Assembly: GCA_033439795.1 (NCBI GenBank)
Contig: JAUTDP010000002.1
Span: forward strand, 3,472,001-3,536,000
Source of the DNA: Sordaria brevicollis
Lineage: Eukaryota > Ascomycota > Sordariomycetes > Sordariales > Sordariaceae
Direction: 5' to 3'
Length of the DNA stretch: 64,000 bases
The notes below the pieces were generated by a model, which was given only the letters and a program-made list of their open reading frames with translations, was not told the DNA's origin and made no database searches. This document shows positions 46,538-59,093 of the stretch, one piece after another. Position numbers and translations under genes: made by a program. Numbering within the stretch: the stretch's first letter is position 1; every line of letters begins with the position of its first letter.

Positions 46538-47704
46538 ATGCCCATCACAATCCTCCCACCCAAGGCCTTCCGGGAGCCACCCCGCAACCTGCACCATGAC
46601 TCCGACGACGTAATGTCCGACGCTTCTTCTGACTCTGAAGATTCCGACTCCCAACCAGGCGGCGTCTCCCTCGACTCCGGCGAGACCATCCACCCCCGCA
46701 AGCGTCGTTCCGCAGCCACCACCTCCGGGTCAACCTTCACCAAGCGCCCCAAAACCGCCAACATCACCTCATCCATTTCCGTCCCGCGCTCCGCTATCGT
46801 CACCCCCGGCGAGCGCATCACCACCGACCCGCAATGGATGCGCGGCCACGGCACCTATCTTTCGTCTGCCACCCTCGGTGAACAAGCCATCACCTCCTCC
46901 CTCGCCGGCATCGTAACCCGCACCAATAAACTCCTCTCAGTCCGCCCCTTGCGCGCTCGCTACACCCCCGAAGTCGGCGACTTGGTCGTTGGCCGCATCG
47001 TAGAGGTGCAAGCCAAGCGCTGGCGCGTCGACGTCGGATCTACCCAGCTCGCCGCCCTCCCTCTATCCGCCATCAATTTGCCGGGTGGTATCCTCCGCAA
47101 GCGTACCGAAACGGACGAGTTGCAGATCCGCACATTCTTCGCCGAGGGAGATCTAGTCGTGGCCGAGGTGCAGCAACTTTTCCAGGACGGCGGCGCCGTC
47201 CTACACACCCGCTCTTTGAAGTACGGCAAGTTGAGAAACGGCGTGTTCATGGCCGTTTCCGGCACCGGTGGCGGTTCGGGAGTGGTTAGGTCGAGGAGAC
47301 AAGTTTGGACATTGGAGTCCGCTAACAACGGCGGTCCGATTGATGTGATTTTGGGCGTTAATGGTTATGTCTGGATTTCGAAGCATGTTGACCCCGTTAT
47401 TCCCGAGGAGGCGAAAAACCAGCAAACGGGAATCACGAATTTGGAAGAGGTGGTTAGCGCGACCATGTACTCGAGCCAGAACGATAGGATCGAGCCGGAG
47501 ACGATGAGGGAGATTGCGCGCATCAGGGGGGTGGTGACGGCGCTTGTCGAGAATGGGCTGAGGGTGGATGAGGATATGGTTACCAAGGGGTATAATGAGG
47601 CGGTGGAGATGGCGCTCGTGAGCGAGGGCGGGCCGGAGGATGTTTATCTGGGTGGTGAGAGGGGGGAGCAATTGGCTGCTGCGTTGACGGGTCGTTTGGC
47701 TTAG
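46538..47704 (+). CDS. rrp4: Exosome complex cap subunit Rrp4
   Basis: RNA-binding cap subunit of the RNA exosome, which processes and degrades RNA from the 3' end in nucleus and cytoplasm. Single exon, 388 residues. The N-terminal exosome domain carries [20 protein letters not shown] (about 88-107), a near-diagnostic Rrp4 block. An S1 domain follows (about 143-235, beginning [14 protein letters not shown]) and then a KH domain (about 245-330, with GVNGYVWIS). Compared with yeast Rrp4 it has a longer N-terminal extension that is acidic and Ser-rich with basic KRR and KRPK patches, perhaps for nuclear import. I chose the ATG at 46538 (context CCAAAATGCC); codons upstream are open but start with TTG. 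Confidence 0.95.
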   Translation: MPITILPPKAFREPPRNLHHDSDDVMSDASSDSEDSDSQPGGVSLDSGETIHPRKRRSAATTSGSTFTKRPKTANITSSISVPRSAIVTPGERITTDPQWMRGHGTYLSSATLGEQAITSSLAGIVTRTNKLLSVRPLRARYTPEVGDLVVGRIVEVQAKRWRVDVGSTQLAALPLSAINLPGGILRKRTETDELQIRTFFAEGDLVVAEVQQLFQDGGAVLHTRSLKYGKLRNGVFMAVSGTGGGSGVVRSRRQVWTLESANNGGPIDVILGVNGYVWISKHVDPVIPEEAKNQQTGITNLEEVVSATMYSSQNDRIEPETMREIARIRGVVTALVENGLRVDEDMVTKGYNEAVEMALVSEGGPEDVYLGGERGEQLAAALTGRLA

Positions 47705-48324
47705 GAGGTCAAGGCTACGGAGCAGACGGGTGGCTTCTTGGTTTAAGGTTATGGAGGCGGGGAAGAAGGGATAATGGACAATGTTTGGATTTTGTAACAA
47801 GGTAAAAAGGATGTAAAAGGGGCTTGAGGTTTAGACACGGGCATAAACATGGTTTCATAAGATGAGGTTTTAGACCTGTTAAAAATGATGTATGGTATTG
47901 ACTGGTCCTTCTGATAAAGAGACTGGGTATATGATGAAAGCTGACTGCCTGCCTGTTCTATCCTGAAATGTGTATGATGGTATCCGTCTATAAGTAGATA
48001 TTACGTTGTGCGTAGTATATGCACCATTAACCTCAAACTAGCCCGTCCCCGTATAACTTTCAAAACATTACTGCTTCCGCCGTGATTCGGTACTCGTATG
48101 TGGTATATTATGCCCCGCTGGGCTCGGTTAGGTGGTCAAATGGATGAATCTATTGATTCTCGGAAGGGATAGGAACGTAAGAAGTCGTCGTGTTGCTCTC
48201 ATCTGAAAAACCACAAAAGAAAACTCGTTAGATACATACACCCATAAAACAGAAAATCATCAACAACATCAACATCATCATCACCGTGATACAGGCATGA
48301 CCCAAGGAAAACGAAACCGCCCCT
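47705..48324. other. Convergent 3' region
   Basis: 620 bp between the rrp4 and ALDH stop codons. Contains both 3' UTRs and a short ATCAACAACATCAACATCATCATC run near 48258. No gene seen. Confidence 0.5.
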
Positions 48325-49993
48325 TTAAGCCCTCTTCTGCTTCACATAAAGATGCAAGTAATAGCCAGCCGCCACGACCAGCCACCTCTTCAACGCACCT
48401 TTGAGTCCACCACCCTTCGTTCCCAACCCGAGGAAAAACCACAGCCAGTAGGCGCTACCCTTGGCGACGGTGCCGTTGCGGTCAAAGTTGGGCTTGGCCT
48501 CGGTGAGGCGCTTGAGCAGCTTGTACTCGCTCCAGTCGTACGGCATGTAGCGCACCCGCAGGAAGCGGTCCATCCAACCCGGAGTCTCGGACACGGTGCG
48601 GAAGTGCGTGAAGGTGTCGAACGAGGCCTTGCCACGGTAGGCGCCCCAGCCGGAGTCGCCGACGCCGCCAAAGGGAACCGTATGCACGGCGCCGTGGAAG
48701 TAGGCGTCGTTGACGCAGGCGCCGCCGGAGGTCATTGAGTTGAGGACTGTGGCCAGGTATTAGTATAAAAAATTTAAATGATATAAAGACTAGGGATAAC
48801 ATACTTCTGTCAGTCTCAGCCTTGTCACCAAACGCCATCAACGCCAACGGCGTCCTGTGCACCTGGGGGGCAAGCTCCAGCGCCTGATCAAGGGTAGACA
48901 CGGGGAAGATGCTGAAGACGGGACCGAAGCTCTCCTCCTGCATCATGGAATCGTCGAGGCTGTCGACCAGCACGGCCGTGGGCTCAATGAACAGCTCGGC
49001 CTCATCCGTCTCGCCGCCCATGACGATCTTGCCCTTGGTCTCGTCCAGCATCTTCTTGATGCGGTGGAAATGCCTGGCGTTGACAATTCTGGAGAGATCC
49101 TTGCTGGCCTTGGCGCCGTTGGGGAACATCTCCTTGTAGGCGGCCTTGAGGAAGTCGATGAAGGTGTCGACCACGTCCTTGTCAACCATCACGTAGTTGT
49201 GGCTCATGCACACCTGGCCGGCGTTCAGCGTCTTGCCCCACATCAGGCGGCGGGCGGCCAGCTCCAGGTTGGCCTTCTTGGTCACAAAGGCCGGGTTTTT
49301 GCCGCCCAGCTCGAGGCAGACGGGCGTGAGCGTCTCGGCGGCCTTCTTGGCGATGATGGAGCCGACCTGCGCGGATCCGGTGAAGAAGACCTTGTCCCAC
49401 TTCTCGTTCATGAGCGCGTTGGTCTCGGGGATGCCGCCGTTGACGACGGAGAAGGCGTCGCGGTCCAGACGGGTCTCGATGACCTCCTTGATGACCATGG
49501 CGCAGGCCGGGGTGAGCTCGGAGGGCTTGATGACGGCCGTGCAGCCGGCGCCGATGGCACCGACGAGCGGGGCCAGGAGCAGCTGGATGGGGAAGTTGTA
49601 GGGGCCGATGATGAGGACGGCTCCCAAGGGCTCCTTCTTGATGCGGAAGTTCATGAGCGAGTACGTGGCCGGCACGTCGGGCGACTTGAGCTTCTCGGTC
49701 TTGGCGAAGCGCTCGAGGTTGTTGATCATGAACATGCAGTCGTTCTTGACCCAGTCGACCTCGGTGAAGACGGCCTCGAAGCCGCCCTTGTGCAGGTCCT
49801 GGTCGAGGGCGGCCACCATGGCGGGCTTGAAGTCCTCAAGGGCCCAGTAGAGCTTGCGCAGCTGGACGAGACGCCATTGCAGGTCCTTGGTCTTGTGAGA
49901 GCTGAAGGTGGTGCGGGCGGTGCTGGACACGGCGGCGATGGTCTCCAGAGGAGTGTTTTCGAAGGGGGCGATTACTACTTTGGAGTCGGCCAT
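48325..49993 (-). CDS. Fatty aldehyde dehydrogenase (ALDH3 type, Hfd1-like)
   Basis: Oxidises long-chain aldehydes to acids with NAD(P)+; yeast Hfd1 and human ALDH3A2 act in sphingolipid breakdown and, for Hfd1, ubiquinone precursor synthesis. Two exons on minus: 49993-48805 and 48746-48325 (536 residues), with a 58-bp intron; splicing yields TDRILNSMTSGGACVND. Visible motifs are PYNFP (131-135), FTGSAQVG (204-211), the general base Glu in LELGGKNP (228) and the nucleophile Cys262 in NAGQVCMS. The C-terminus has two hydrophobic stretches (YWLWFFLGLG and RWLVVAAGYYLHLYV) and ends KQKRA, which suggests a tail-anchored membrane protein as for Hfd1. The start ATG lies in AGATGGCC. Substrate is inferred from subfamily and tail. 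Confidence 0.93.
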
Positions 49994-51891
49994 CTTGACT
50001 GATGTTGTGATGGGATGGATGTTTGTGGTGTTGAGTTGTTGATTTGCTTTTCTCGGGTGAGAGCCGAGTAAATAAAGATATCCGGGATGATGGATTAAAT
50101 CCCAGGAACAACAACTATACACCCGTGTGATGACAGGGAACAAGGGGAAGTGGTGGAACCGGGAGGAGATGAGGATGGGATGAAAAAGATATAAAAAAAA
50201 AGGGACGGCGCGAGTGTAACGGTTGTAAGGATGTATAAAAGACCGAAGAGGAGCCTGCGGAGGACGACCCTTGGCACCGAAATTGACGAGGACGGTGATG
50301 CTGATGCTGATGATGATGATGATGGTGAGGCGGCAACAAGACAAGAACAAGACCCTCCAAGTGAGGGGAGCTCTCAAAAAGCTTCTCTACACTAGCTTCA
50401 AAGCAGACGCCAAGCCGAATATCCTCCAATATCACTGGATGGCGTCTGAAACGGGAAGAGGGAAAGTGTCCGCGATGTGACAAGACTGGACCGAGGTTCG
50501 GGTAGTGGAGTACGTAGATGGAGATGCTCTTTCACCGGTGACATTCACAGCACCACCATTTCCATCATGGCAGAGACAGACTGTGACAGGCCCCTCCTCG
50601 CCGGCTCGCCTCCTCTTGACACGGACAAGGGGATCAGGGGGAGACAAAGTGCGGAATGTACTCCATCCGGAACATCTGGATCGATGCGGATTCGTAGGTA
50701 CAGGTAGTGGCCAACGGTCGATTTTGGCGACTATCGCATTCTGTAAAAGTGGACTACCATAACAAAGGTGCGCGCGGAATGCGGAATTGGAAGAATCATG
50801 AACATCGATTGCTGTAATTTCAATTTTCAAAAGCCCAAAAAACAATGCCGAAATATCACCCACCGGCCACCCATCGGTGAGCGGGAGCTTGTTCTGTGGA
50901 CTCTACACTGGAGTACTGCCTGGACACTGCGGGATCGGTGAGTGGGATGATCCACATTTCCCCTTCCATCTCTCCCTATTTTCAAAACATTCTTCGTGTT
51001 TGTAGGTATTCCATGTCTAGTATAGAGACACAAGAACCAATTCCAATCTTAATTGTCAGGTCATGCCTCCCTCCTCTCAAAAAAGAAAGAATTATCGAAA
51101 GTGTGTGTCAGTTTCAGAATACTACTTTTCTGAGAGAGAGAGATGAACGGGTGCGGACCGATTCCGATGAACGAACAGACGTCACATGTGAAACTCTGGC
51201 TGCCCTCTTTTTCACATTTGGGGATCGGTCGGAGGCGTTCGCATGTCATGTCATGCCTCAAGGGTTCTCTCTGATAGGGTGATACCTTTTTTGTGTGAGA
51301 GCGATTGGTACTAAACTGCCCGCCTGAGACATACCTCTAGGGGTACTGCGCTATCAGAACCCTCAAGGATGTGCGCTCACCAAAAAAGTTACCCCGCAAA
51401 GCTGACCGCCTGCCCGTTCGTTCATGTCAGGAACACCATGTGCAGTGTGGCTGTTATTCATCCCGAGTCTGAATGGTTGGTCTGGCCGCCCCCTTTTTCC
51501 ACGTTCATGATTTGTAAGTTGGGATGAAAAGGAGTCAGCTCCGGGACTATAAATAATGAACCATTGGAAGGATAGATTATACTGTGTAACCACGCAACCT
51601 TAAGGCGGACGAACACAGTAATGGCAGCCCTCGTGATTCGTCACGCTCTAGTATACGAACTGCCCTGTCTCTGAAGGCCGAAGATCATCATCATCAATCA
51701 TCTTCTCATATCTATAAGCTAGGGGCCCCTAATTATATACAAAGAATCGCTGAGCCTCATGATTAACAAAGGATGTCTATGTGCCCTCGATAAGCAACCC
51801 TCCTCCCACTTATGTAACCGCTTCTTCTTCTTCTTCTTCTTCTAACACCTCTTGTGACAAACGCTTCTTCTTCTTCTTCTTGTTCTTCTTC
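49994..51891. other. Intergenic region between the ALDH and deubiquitinase genes
   Basis: 1.9 kb holding the ALDH promoter and the deubiquitinase 3' region. A GATGCTGATGATGATGATGATG run lies at about 50297-50323. Short frames at 50432-50863 and 50896-51282 have no recognisable features and are not called. Confidence 0.5.
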
Positions 51892-51894
51892 TTA
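51822..51894. repeat. TTC/GAA microsatellite beside the deubiquitinase stop codon
   Basis: Two interrupted runs of TTC units (about 51822-51842 and 51866-51894) on the plus strand, abutting the stop codon of the deubiquitinase; in its mRNA they would form a GAA-rich start to the 3' UTR. Confidence 0.85.
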
Positions 51895-54800
51895 AGTCCC
51901 CTGCCTCCGATAATACACCATATAAGCCGACGTGTTTCCATTCGCATACATGACCTCCGTCAAGTCCGGTATCCCATTACTTGTAACAGAACCACCACTC
52001 CCAATCTTGACCCTCTCCACCACATCATCATTACACTTGAACCAATCCGTCGGATCTTTGGACTGTTCATCCTGCACGTACGTGTAGTAATGTCCGCCAT
52101 TGATCCCCTGCCCGACATGCACCGTGACGGCGTAGCAATCGTATTTCATGCGCCCGGCGTAATGCGGGTCGTCTGTCGTTGCCATGTCCGGATCCGGCTC
52201 GGCGCAGTATCTAGTCAAGTCGAGGTCGCGGATGGGGAAACGGACTTTGGTGTGGATCTTGTTGGAGCCACCACCTGATAGGATCGAAGTGAATGAGCGG
52301 GATTGTTGTCCAAAAGATGAGTTGAACCGGTTCAAGCAAAAGGCGAGACGGTCCGGTAGTCGGGCAAACTTGGCCCGTCTTGTTCGGCCGGGCTTGTTGC
52401 ATGTTTCGCACTTGAGGTCCGCAAAGTTTTCGATTGCTTGGTGGCTGGCGAGAAGACGGTCGAGATCTGTGGCGCCATAGCCGTTACCGAAGCCTTCGTT
52501 CCCTCCTGTCTCGGCGGCGATGTTGAGGATCCAGACGTCGCACGGCTGAAACATGCGAATCTCTTGTCGGCATTCAGGGTTTTGGCACCGAGAAATGAAA
52601 ACTTCAAGGCCGCGGAAGTACTTGTCAATAATCGATGAACTGGCTGTTGAGTATTCGCGCCAGTAGTCAATGGCGTTTTGGATCACTGTTCCGTTCTTTG
52701 GTGAGTATTGCTTCTCTTCTTTTGGCGGCTTGCGGTCTCGATGGATGTTAGTCTCGTCATGGATGTTGTCGATGATGAAGGAGTAGAACTCTTGGGCGTC
52801 TTGCTGAGCCGGCCCGCCAAATATCTCGGTTTCTGGCTTCTTCCTGCCATCTGCGTTCTTCGAGTGGATGAAGTGGATATAGGCCTATGAGCTGTCAGTT
52901 TGGATCACAATTGACGGCCACCCCGTCTCCGAATTATCACTTACCATGAGGTGCTTTGCTTCCAACGACCTCAACGTTCCTTCATCAAGCCAGTGGAACA
53001 GACCAGCCAAATACTTGGTGAGCAACTGAGGGTTTTCGTTCTTCTCATCGGCTTTCAGTGGAACCTTGTACACGTCCTTCCAAACACCTGTGTATAGCTC
53101 GCGAGCAAATCCAGGCGTGGCAAACATGGCTTGCAGGGAGCTGTTGGCGAAGCAAAACACACCAGGGTTGACAAGACCAGTCCTGAACTTCCGAACCTTC
53201 TCAACTCCTGATTTCAGGGATGACCTTTTCGATGTTGCTGTGGTGCTGGTATCGGTTTCTGCGAGACCGCTATAGCTTCTTCGTGGGACAGTCGGAGCCG
53301 GCCGCGTTGGCGGAGATGGTAGAGAAGAGTATAGATTCTGTTCGTGGACAATATGTCGGGGCAACGGACTTGCTGGTCGAGCAGGAGAAGAGCTAATAGG
53401 TGAAGTCATGGACTCCTGTATCGTCGAAACTGAAGGGTACCTCCGCAAGAAGTCTTCCGTCGTCCTCACAGGAGTAACAATGTCAACGTTTTCCTCCCAT
53501 TTTTGAATCTCAGCACGGTCTTGAATCGGCCGCGTTACGTTTCTGAGCAGACGGTTGGATAGATTGTGGGTCACAGGTGGCCGCGTTTGCCTTTTCGCAG
53601 CGGAAGTTGTCGAGGATGCTTGCAAAGCTCCGGTCCCAACCAGATCAGTCCATGCATCCAATCCACCCTTGAGCAGCTTCAGTCGCTGTTGTGAACTCGA
53701 TCCACCCGCATAATCATACGCCGTCAAGGCATTGTAAAAGTTCAGGATCGCTTGCTCCTCTGGTGCCCTGGGGCTTGATACGAGACGTTTGGACTGCTGG
53801 TCGTAGAAGACGATCAGGTCAAAGTCATTCCGCCTATCAAAGTTCAGCTGTTCCGCTTGAGGTGCTAGCACCATGCTTTCCGCTATCTGGCTAGCAGAAA
53901 TATCCTGCCTCATCAGTACTTCGTTTTCGACGCATATCGTTGCCTGAGACATGATATGCCCATCGTCGTACTCGTCACGACTTCGGATATCAACCAGCAG
54001 TATGGACACGTCCCTAGCACCGAGTCTCATGTACCGCTCGAGCTCCTCAGCCGAGATGGTATCACCTTCAGGTATGGTGGGTTTTGGTCTCGGTTTTGGA
54101 CTTGTGACGGGTGGCCCAGAACCAAGGTTCTCATCAGACGTACGGGGTCTGCCGTTCCTATTCATGCCGGACACCGACGCCGTCGAGCCCTTTCTGGTAA
54201 ACATAGCCCGGGGAGCACTAGATGGAAGCTCGGCTGCCTCATTGGACACTGTGCCTCGTGGCGGATTGTAGATAGCAGCTGGTACTCGAGGTAGGTCTGC
54301 CAAAGAAGCTGAAGGTGGGATGCTCGGTGCTTGTTGCCTCGGAGGGTCACGAGGAGCTGGTTGATTTACTGGCATTATTGGCTGCGGAATAGGCTGTGTC
54401 CGGATTCGTGGGTCTTGCATCGTTGTTGTGTTTGACGGACTTGGTGTGCTGGCGGTGTTTGCTCGAAGCTTTGCAAAACGTAGAGCGAGGTCGTCGGCTA
54501 CATTCATAGTGGTTGTTGACGCTGAACCACCAGACTGTTGGAGTGCATGCCCGTGGAGAGCCTGAGGTTTGGGATGTACGGCTGGCTTGGACCTCCCGGG
54601 CGAGGGCCAGCCTGACTGGACTGGCAAGGTATTAGTACTTTGCTGTGGCGAGCTATAGACCGAACTGTTGGGAGTTGTGGTATTTGACGAGAAGTTCGAG
54701 TGTGATCGTGTATGCCCGTTCGTGACCCCGACACTGGGCGGCTTTTGTTGATTTGGACTGCCTAATAGTGGCTGGACACCCGTTCGAGTGTTGTCTTGTT

Positions 54801-55278
54801 TGATCTGTTCTTTAATGTTGTCGAAGTCGCCTAGTAGACCTTTGATCTGTCTGAGTAGATGCTGATGTCGCATATATACGTTCGGTCGAGTTCGTTCGAG
54901 TGCCACCCAGTCCTTGTTTTCCGGTATGATGTCGAGGGCAATAATGTTGGCCTTGATGTAGGATTTAAAGGCCATGTCAATCCTGCCAAAATTCTGAAAG
55001 GCCTTGGCCTGCTGCAAGGCTTCTTCGGCGAGCTTGAGAGCACTGTCGATCGAGGTCGAGGGGTCTATGCTGACGGTAACAGCTCGAATGTCGTCGATAT
55101 GCGGCATCGGTGGACGCTTTCCTCCTCCGGTACTGCCTCCTCCTCCACCTCCTCCATTAGTTATGCGGCCTTGTCCACCATTCTGTGTGCCGTCCAAACC
55201 CCCTATTACGTGGCCATTCTGCCCGTTCACGCCATGCGCCGCTGCTGCATGGTTGACCATGGTCGCAGATCCAGCCAT
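51892..55278 (-). CDS. Rhodanese-containing ubiquitin-specific protease (Doa4/Ubp4-like)
   Basis: Removes ubiquitin from proteins; family members with this layout (Doa4, Ubp5, USP8) act on endosomal cargo. Two exons on minus: 55278-52945 and 52884-51892 (1108 residues), 60-bp intron. In order: a Gly-rich N-terminus, a helical USP8-dimerisation/MIT-like region (about 72-165), a long disordered Pro/Ser/Gln segment, a rhodanese domain (about 407-548), a second disordered part with a PxxP-rich patch, and the USP domain (from about 700). The rhodanese loop has no Cys (FYDQQSKR), so it is probably non-catalytic. The USP core has Cys709, QQDAQEF, GGHYYTYVQD and WFKCNDD, so Cys, His and Asp are present. 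The Cys box reads NPGVFCFANSSLQ, not the usual NxGNTCxMNSxLQ. It is divergent from vps27. Confidence 0.9.
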
Positions 55279-56682
55279 GTGCAGACACGAGTATGAAAGG
55301 TGCTTGTTCGGCGCACTCGAGGCGCAAAGCGCAGAGTGTTGATGTCGAGCTGCTCTGACGCGCGGCGTATGCTCGAAGACTTATGCGCGCGCAAAGGGTG
55401 GCGGTTCGGGTGTATATAAGAGGTAACGAAGGTCGAGAGTCCTGGTAGTTCCGCTTTAGATATTAGACCTTGCCGCTATGTTATTCCAGTCTTGCGCTGT
55501 CGTCGAATCTTTCGCGGTCTGCAAAGCGAGGAAATAGTGGTGGTTAGAGGAGAGGACGGTAGATAGGATGACGACGGTTCGAAGACGACGGCACCATGAA
55601 TGGCAGCGTATGATTCCCTTCTTCCTATTCCTTGGCCAACGAGTCGTGACTGGAGGGAGGGCCAGTGCAGGATATAGAGGACTGGTTAACTCTTGTTGAC
55701 TTTGGCTCTTCAGATGAAAACGAAGCCTTCTTGTGTAATTCATTCCATGATTGAGATCGAAGAGGTGGAAGATGTTTGGCCAAGGAAGGGTTACGGTCAA
55801 GCAGTCCCTCCGTGGTGGGTTCGTTTCTTGGTGGGGGAACTTCTTGGGGTCGGGCTCTCCGATGTTGATGAACTTGACGAGCCGGGGCACGACAGGGTCA
55901 AAGACGATGCGTCATGGGACGGGATGGATTGGATGGCCTCCGATTAGGTATTATCCAGTGCCTTAGATGGTTCTTTAGTATACTCTGTTAGATATATCTT
56001 TCTATTTGCTCTTTCCACGATGTGTTTTGCTATTTACTCCTTGCGGCTATCTAACAAATAATGAGCGATTGCATCACCGGCTTGAACCTCTGGAGCTCCC
56101 TGGACACGCGGCCAGGTCAGGGCAAGTCGTCCCGGTGGGAACAAGACCCCGCAGCTCCGCTCCTGCAAGAACTGACATGGGGAAGGTACGTACCCTGGCC
56201 CTTGGATGCGCTACAGGCACTGGGTCACCTTGGGGGCTTTGGGCGGGAATCATGAGGCACGAGCCGGGAACAGAGCATGGATGGTCGGGGCTCATGCCGC
56301 CTGTACTTGCGAGGCTCATACGTAACCTCCTACCAACGGGCAGGCAGAGACGACCTAACAACAGGCACATCACTCATCAGTGGCTGGCATCCTTTTCGCT
56401 TTCCATCTTTCACCACTTCCTTCTCCGGGAGAAGATCAATACTATCATTTGACATCGGCCCGTCCACGTTGTCCAGTCTTTAGAAACCAGCCTAGCCCGG
56501 GCGTCTGACTTGAATGACAAGCAACTTTGGACCACTCGACGCACGAACGACAACTACCTACCCAACCACCCGATATACCTTCCCGCCTCCACCATCGACG
56601 CCGGCGATAACATCAACACCTCCAGCCTGTCCAGCTTGGTCGCCAAAAGACAAAAAGCGCATACTCGACAAAATCAGTCAGG
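55279..56682. promoter_or_regulatory. Shared divergent promoter region of the deubiquitinase and vps27
   Basis: 1.4 kb between two start codons on opposite strands. It includes a TATATAA at about 55414 and short frames without recognisable features. A plus frame with ATG at 56514 overlaps the vps27 start in another frame and may act as an upstream reading frame if the mRNA begins before it. Confidence 0.55.
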
Positions 56683-59093
56683 ATGATGAGTTGGTGGTCT
56701 TCGGGGGCCAACACGGCCCTCGACGAGCAGATAGAAAAGGCCACCAGTAGCAGCTTGTACGTTGCGTCTCGCCTATGATACAAGAATCTGTCTAACCCGC
56801 CCGCTCATCCAGGGAAGATATCGCACTCAACCTCGAAATCTCCGATGTCATTCGCTCCAAGACCGTCCAGCCCAAAGAGGCCATGCGCTCCCTCAAGAAG
56901 CGCATCAACCACAAAAACCCAAACACACAACTGAGCGCCCTAAACGTATGCCCACCGCTACAAGCTACCTAACCGTGTCACCCACGCCGCGCCATGCTAA
57001 CAGGCAACAGCTTACCGATACATGCGTCAAGAATGGTGGCGCCCATTTCCTTGCCGAGATCGCCTCCCGCGAGTTCATGGAGAACCTTGTTGGCCTTCTT
57101 AAGGCTGTTGGTCCCGCCGCTCCGAACCCCGACGTCCGCAATAAGATCCTGGAGTTGATCCAGTCATGGGCTATGGCGGCCGAAGGCCGTTACGAACTGT
57201 CATATATCGGGGAGGTTTACAAGACGCTTCAAAGGGAGGGCTACTCTTTCCCCCCTAAGCCGACGGTAGCAAGCAGCATGATCGATAGCAGTGCGGTGGG
57301 TTTCCCTTGGCGACGGTTAAAAGCCATGTTCTGAGCTAACTAGTGACGATAACAGCCCCCCGAATGGGTTGACTCGGACGTGTGTATGAGATGCAGGACC
57401 GCCTTTACATTCACCAACAGAAAGCACCACTGTCGCAACTGCGGCAACTGCTTTGATCAGCAATGTTCGAGCAAATCCCTTCCTCTCCCTCACCTCGGAA
57501 TCATGCAGGCGGTCCGTGTGGACGATGGCTGCTACGCAAAACTTACCGACAAGGGTGGGAGGTCCGGAGGGTCCGATCGAAAGCATCACCATTCATCGAG
57601 TCGTCACCATCACCATCACAAGCATAAGAGTTCTTCGTCGATGCAACCACGCGACGCTCGGGTGGACGATAGCTTTGACGAAGACCTAAAGAGGGCTTTG
57701 GCTATGAGTCTGGAGGAAGTAAAGAGCTACTCTCGCGGTTACTCGGAGCCTGCAAACAACACCCAGCCGAAAGCGGATAAGCAGTCCACGTCGGTTTCCA
57801 AGATTGCGGAGGAGGAGGACGAAGATCTCAAGGCTGCGATTGCCGCCTCGCTCGCAGATATGGAGGAACAAAAGAAGAAACATGCGGCCGCTCTCAAAGA
57901 ACAAACTTCGAACGTCGGAAGCTCTTCTGCGGCTGCCCCATTTACGCTTCCCAAGAACGATTATGAGCTCACCCCGGTTGAGGCCGAGAACATTAATCTC
58001 TTTGCTACTTTGGTGGATCGTCTTCAAACGCAGCCACCCGGAACTATTCTGCGCGAACCCCAAATCCAGGAGCTGTACGATTCGATTGGCGCCCTACGAC
58101 CGAAGCTTGCCCGCACGTATGGAGAGACGATGAGCAAACATGGTGAGTTATGTGTATTCACTGGATATGCGGTCTAAGCTAACTTGAAAAGATACCCTCC
58201 TTGATCTTCATGCGAAACTGTCTACCGTTGTCCGCTATTACGATCGCATGCTCGAAGAACGTCTGTCAAAGGCATATGGGCAGCACGCCATTGGCGGCTA
58301 CAACCTTCCGGCCCCTCGACAACCTACTGGACCTTATCCCACCCTCGACTCTGCTGCCCCCAGCGCCCCTGGAGCGGCAGAGAACTTTTATACCGGCGAA
58401 CAGCAACCAGACTACCACACGCCATACGGACAATACCCACCGCAGCATCAACAGTCACAATACATGCCCTATGATAGGCGAAGTTCCGTGGCTGGCCCAC
58501 CGAATCCTCAGTATCCTCAACAGCAGATGCCACAAAGGACAGGTAGCTGGGGCAATGCTCCTCCAGCCCAGGCACCGCAATACAACTACCCACCCAATGA
58601 GGCCGCCCCTAATCAACCTGGCCATGCTCAACAAGCACAACCAGGTGCGCCGGAGTCAGTCCCTGGTGCGCCCAACAGTGATCCCAACGCCTCATACTAT
58701 TACAACCCCAACCAGCCCCACCAACAACAGCAACAACCAGCACAGCCAGCACAACAAGCCCCGGCGACAGCTCCCGATCACAGTTATCCCAACCTTCCCC
58801 AGCAAGGACATTCGTACCAGCCGTCAATGCCCCAAACGCCTGCTTCTGCGCCTGCCCAGCCATCGCAAACCCCACAGCAAGCTCATCAGCAAGCACCGCC
58901 GCCTCAGCAGGCTCCACAACAGCCATACTGGCAGCACTCGGCTGCGCAACAGACCCCTCTTCCCCCTGTGTGGCAGGCTCCTCAGCAGTCTGCAGCATAT
59001 CAGGGGTACAATCAGGAAGCTTTCCCTTCGGCGCCCCAGCATGCGCCAGCCCCGAAGCAGCCTGTTGTTGAGGAGGCTCTTATTGAACTTTGA
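56683..59093 (+). CDS. vps27: Vps27, ESCRT-0 subunit
   Basis: Recognises ubiquitinated cargo on endosomes, binds PI3P, and recruits ESCRT-I and clathrin at the start of multivesicular body sorting. Five exons: 56683-56756, 56813-56945, 57011-57295, 57356-58142, 58192-59093 (726 residues), introns 49-65 bp. Domains in order: VHS (about 1-150, with the [13 protein letters not shown] junction), FYVE zinc finger (about 165-230, with [14 protein letters not shown] and RVDDGCY), a His-rich stretch (about 238-256), two ubiquitin-interacting motifs (about 272-287 and 319-334), a GAT-like helical region (about 370-460), then a Pro/Gln-rich tail. The tail has two PSAP motifs (about 483-486 and 705-708), the late-domain type that binds Vps23/Tsg101, and ends in LIEL, a clathrin-box-like end. 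I start at the first of two adjacent ATGs. Confidence 0.96.
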
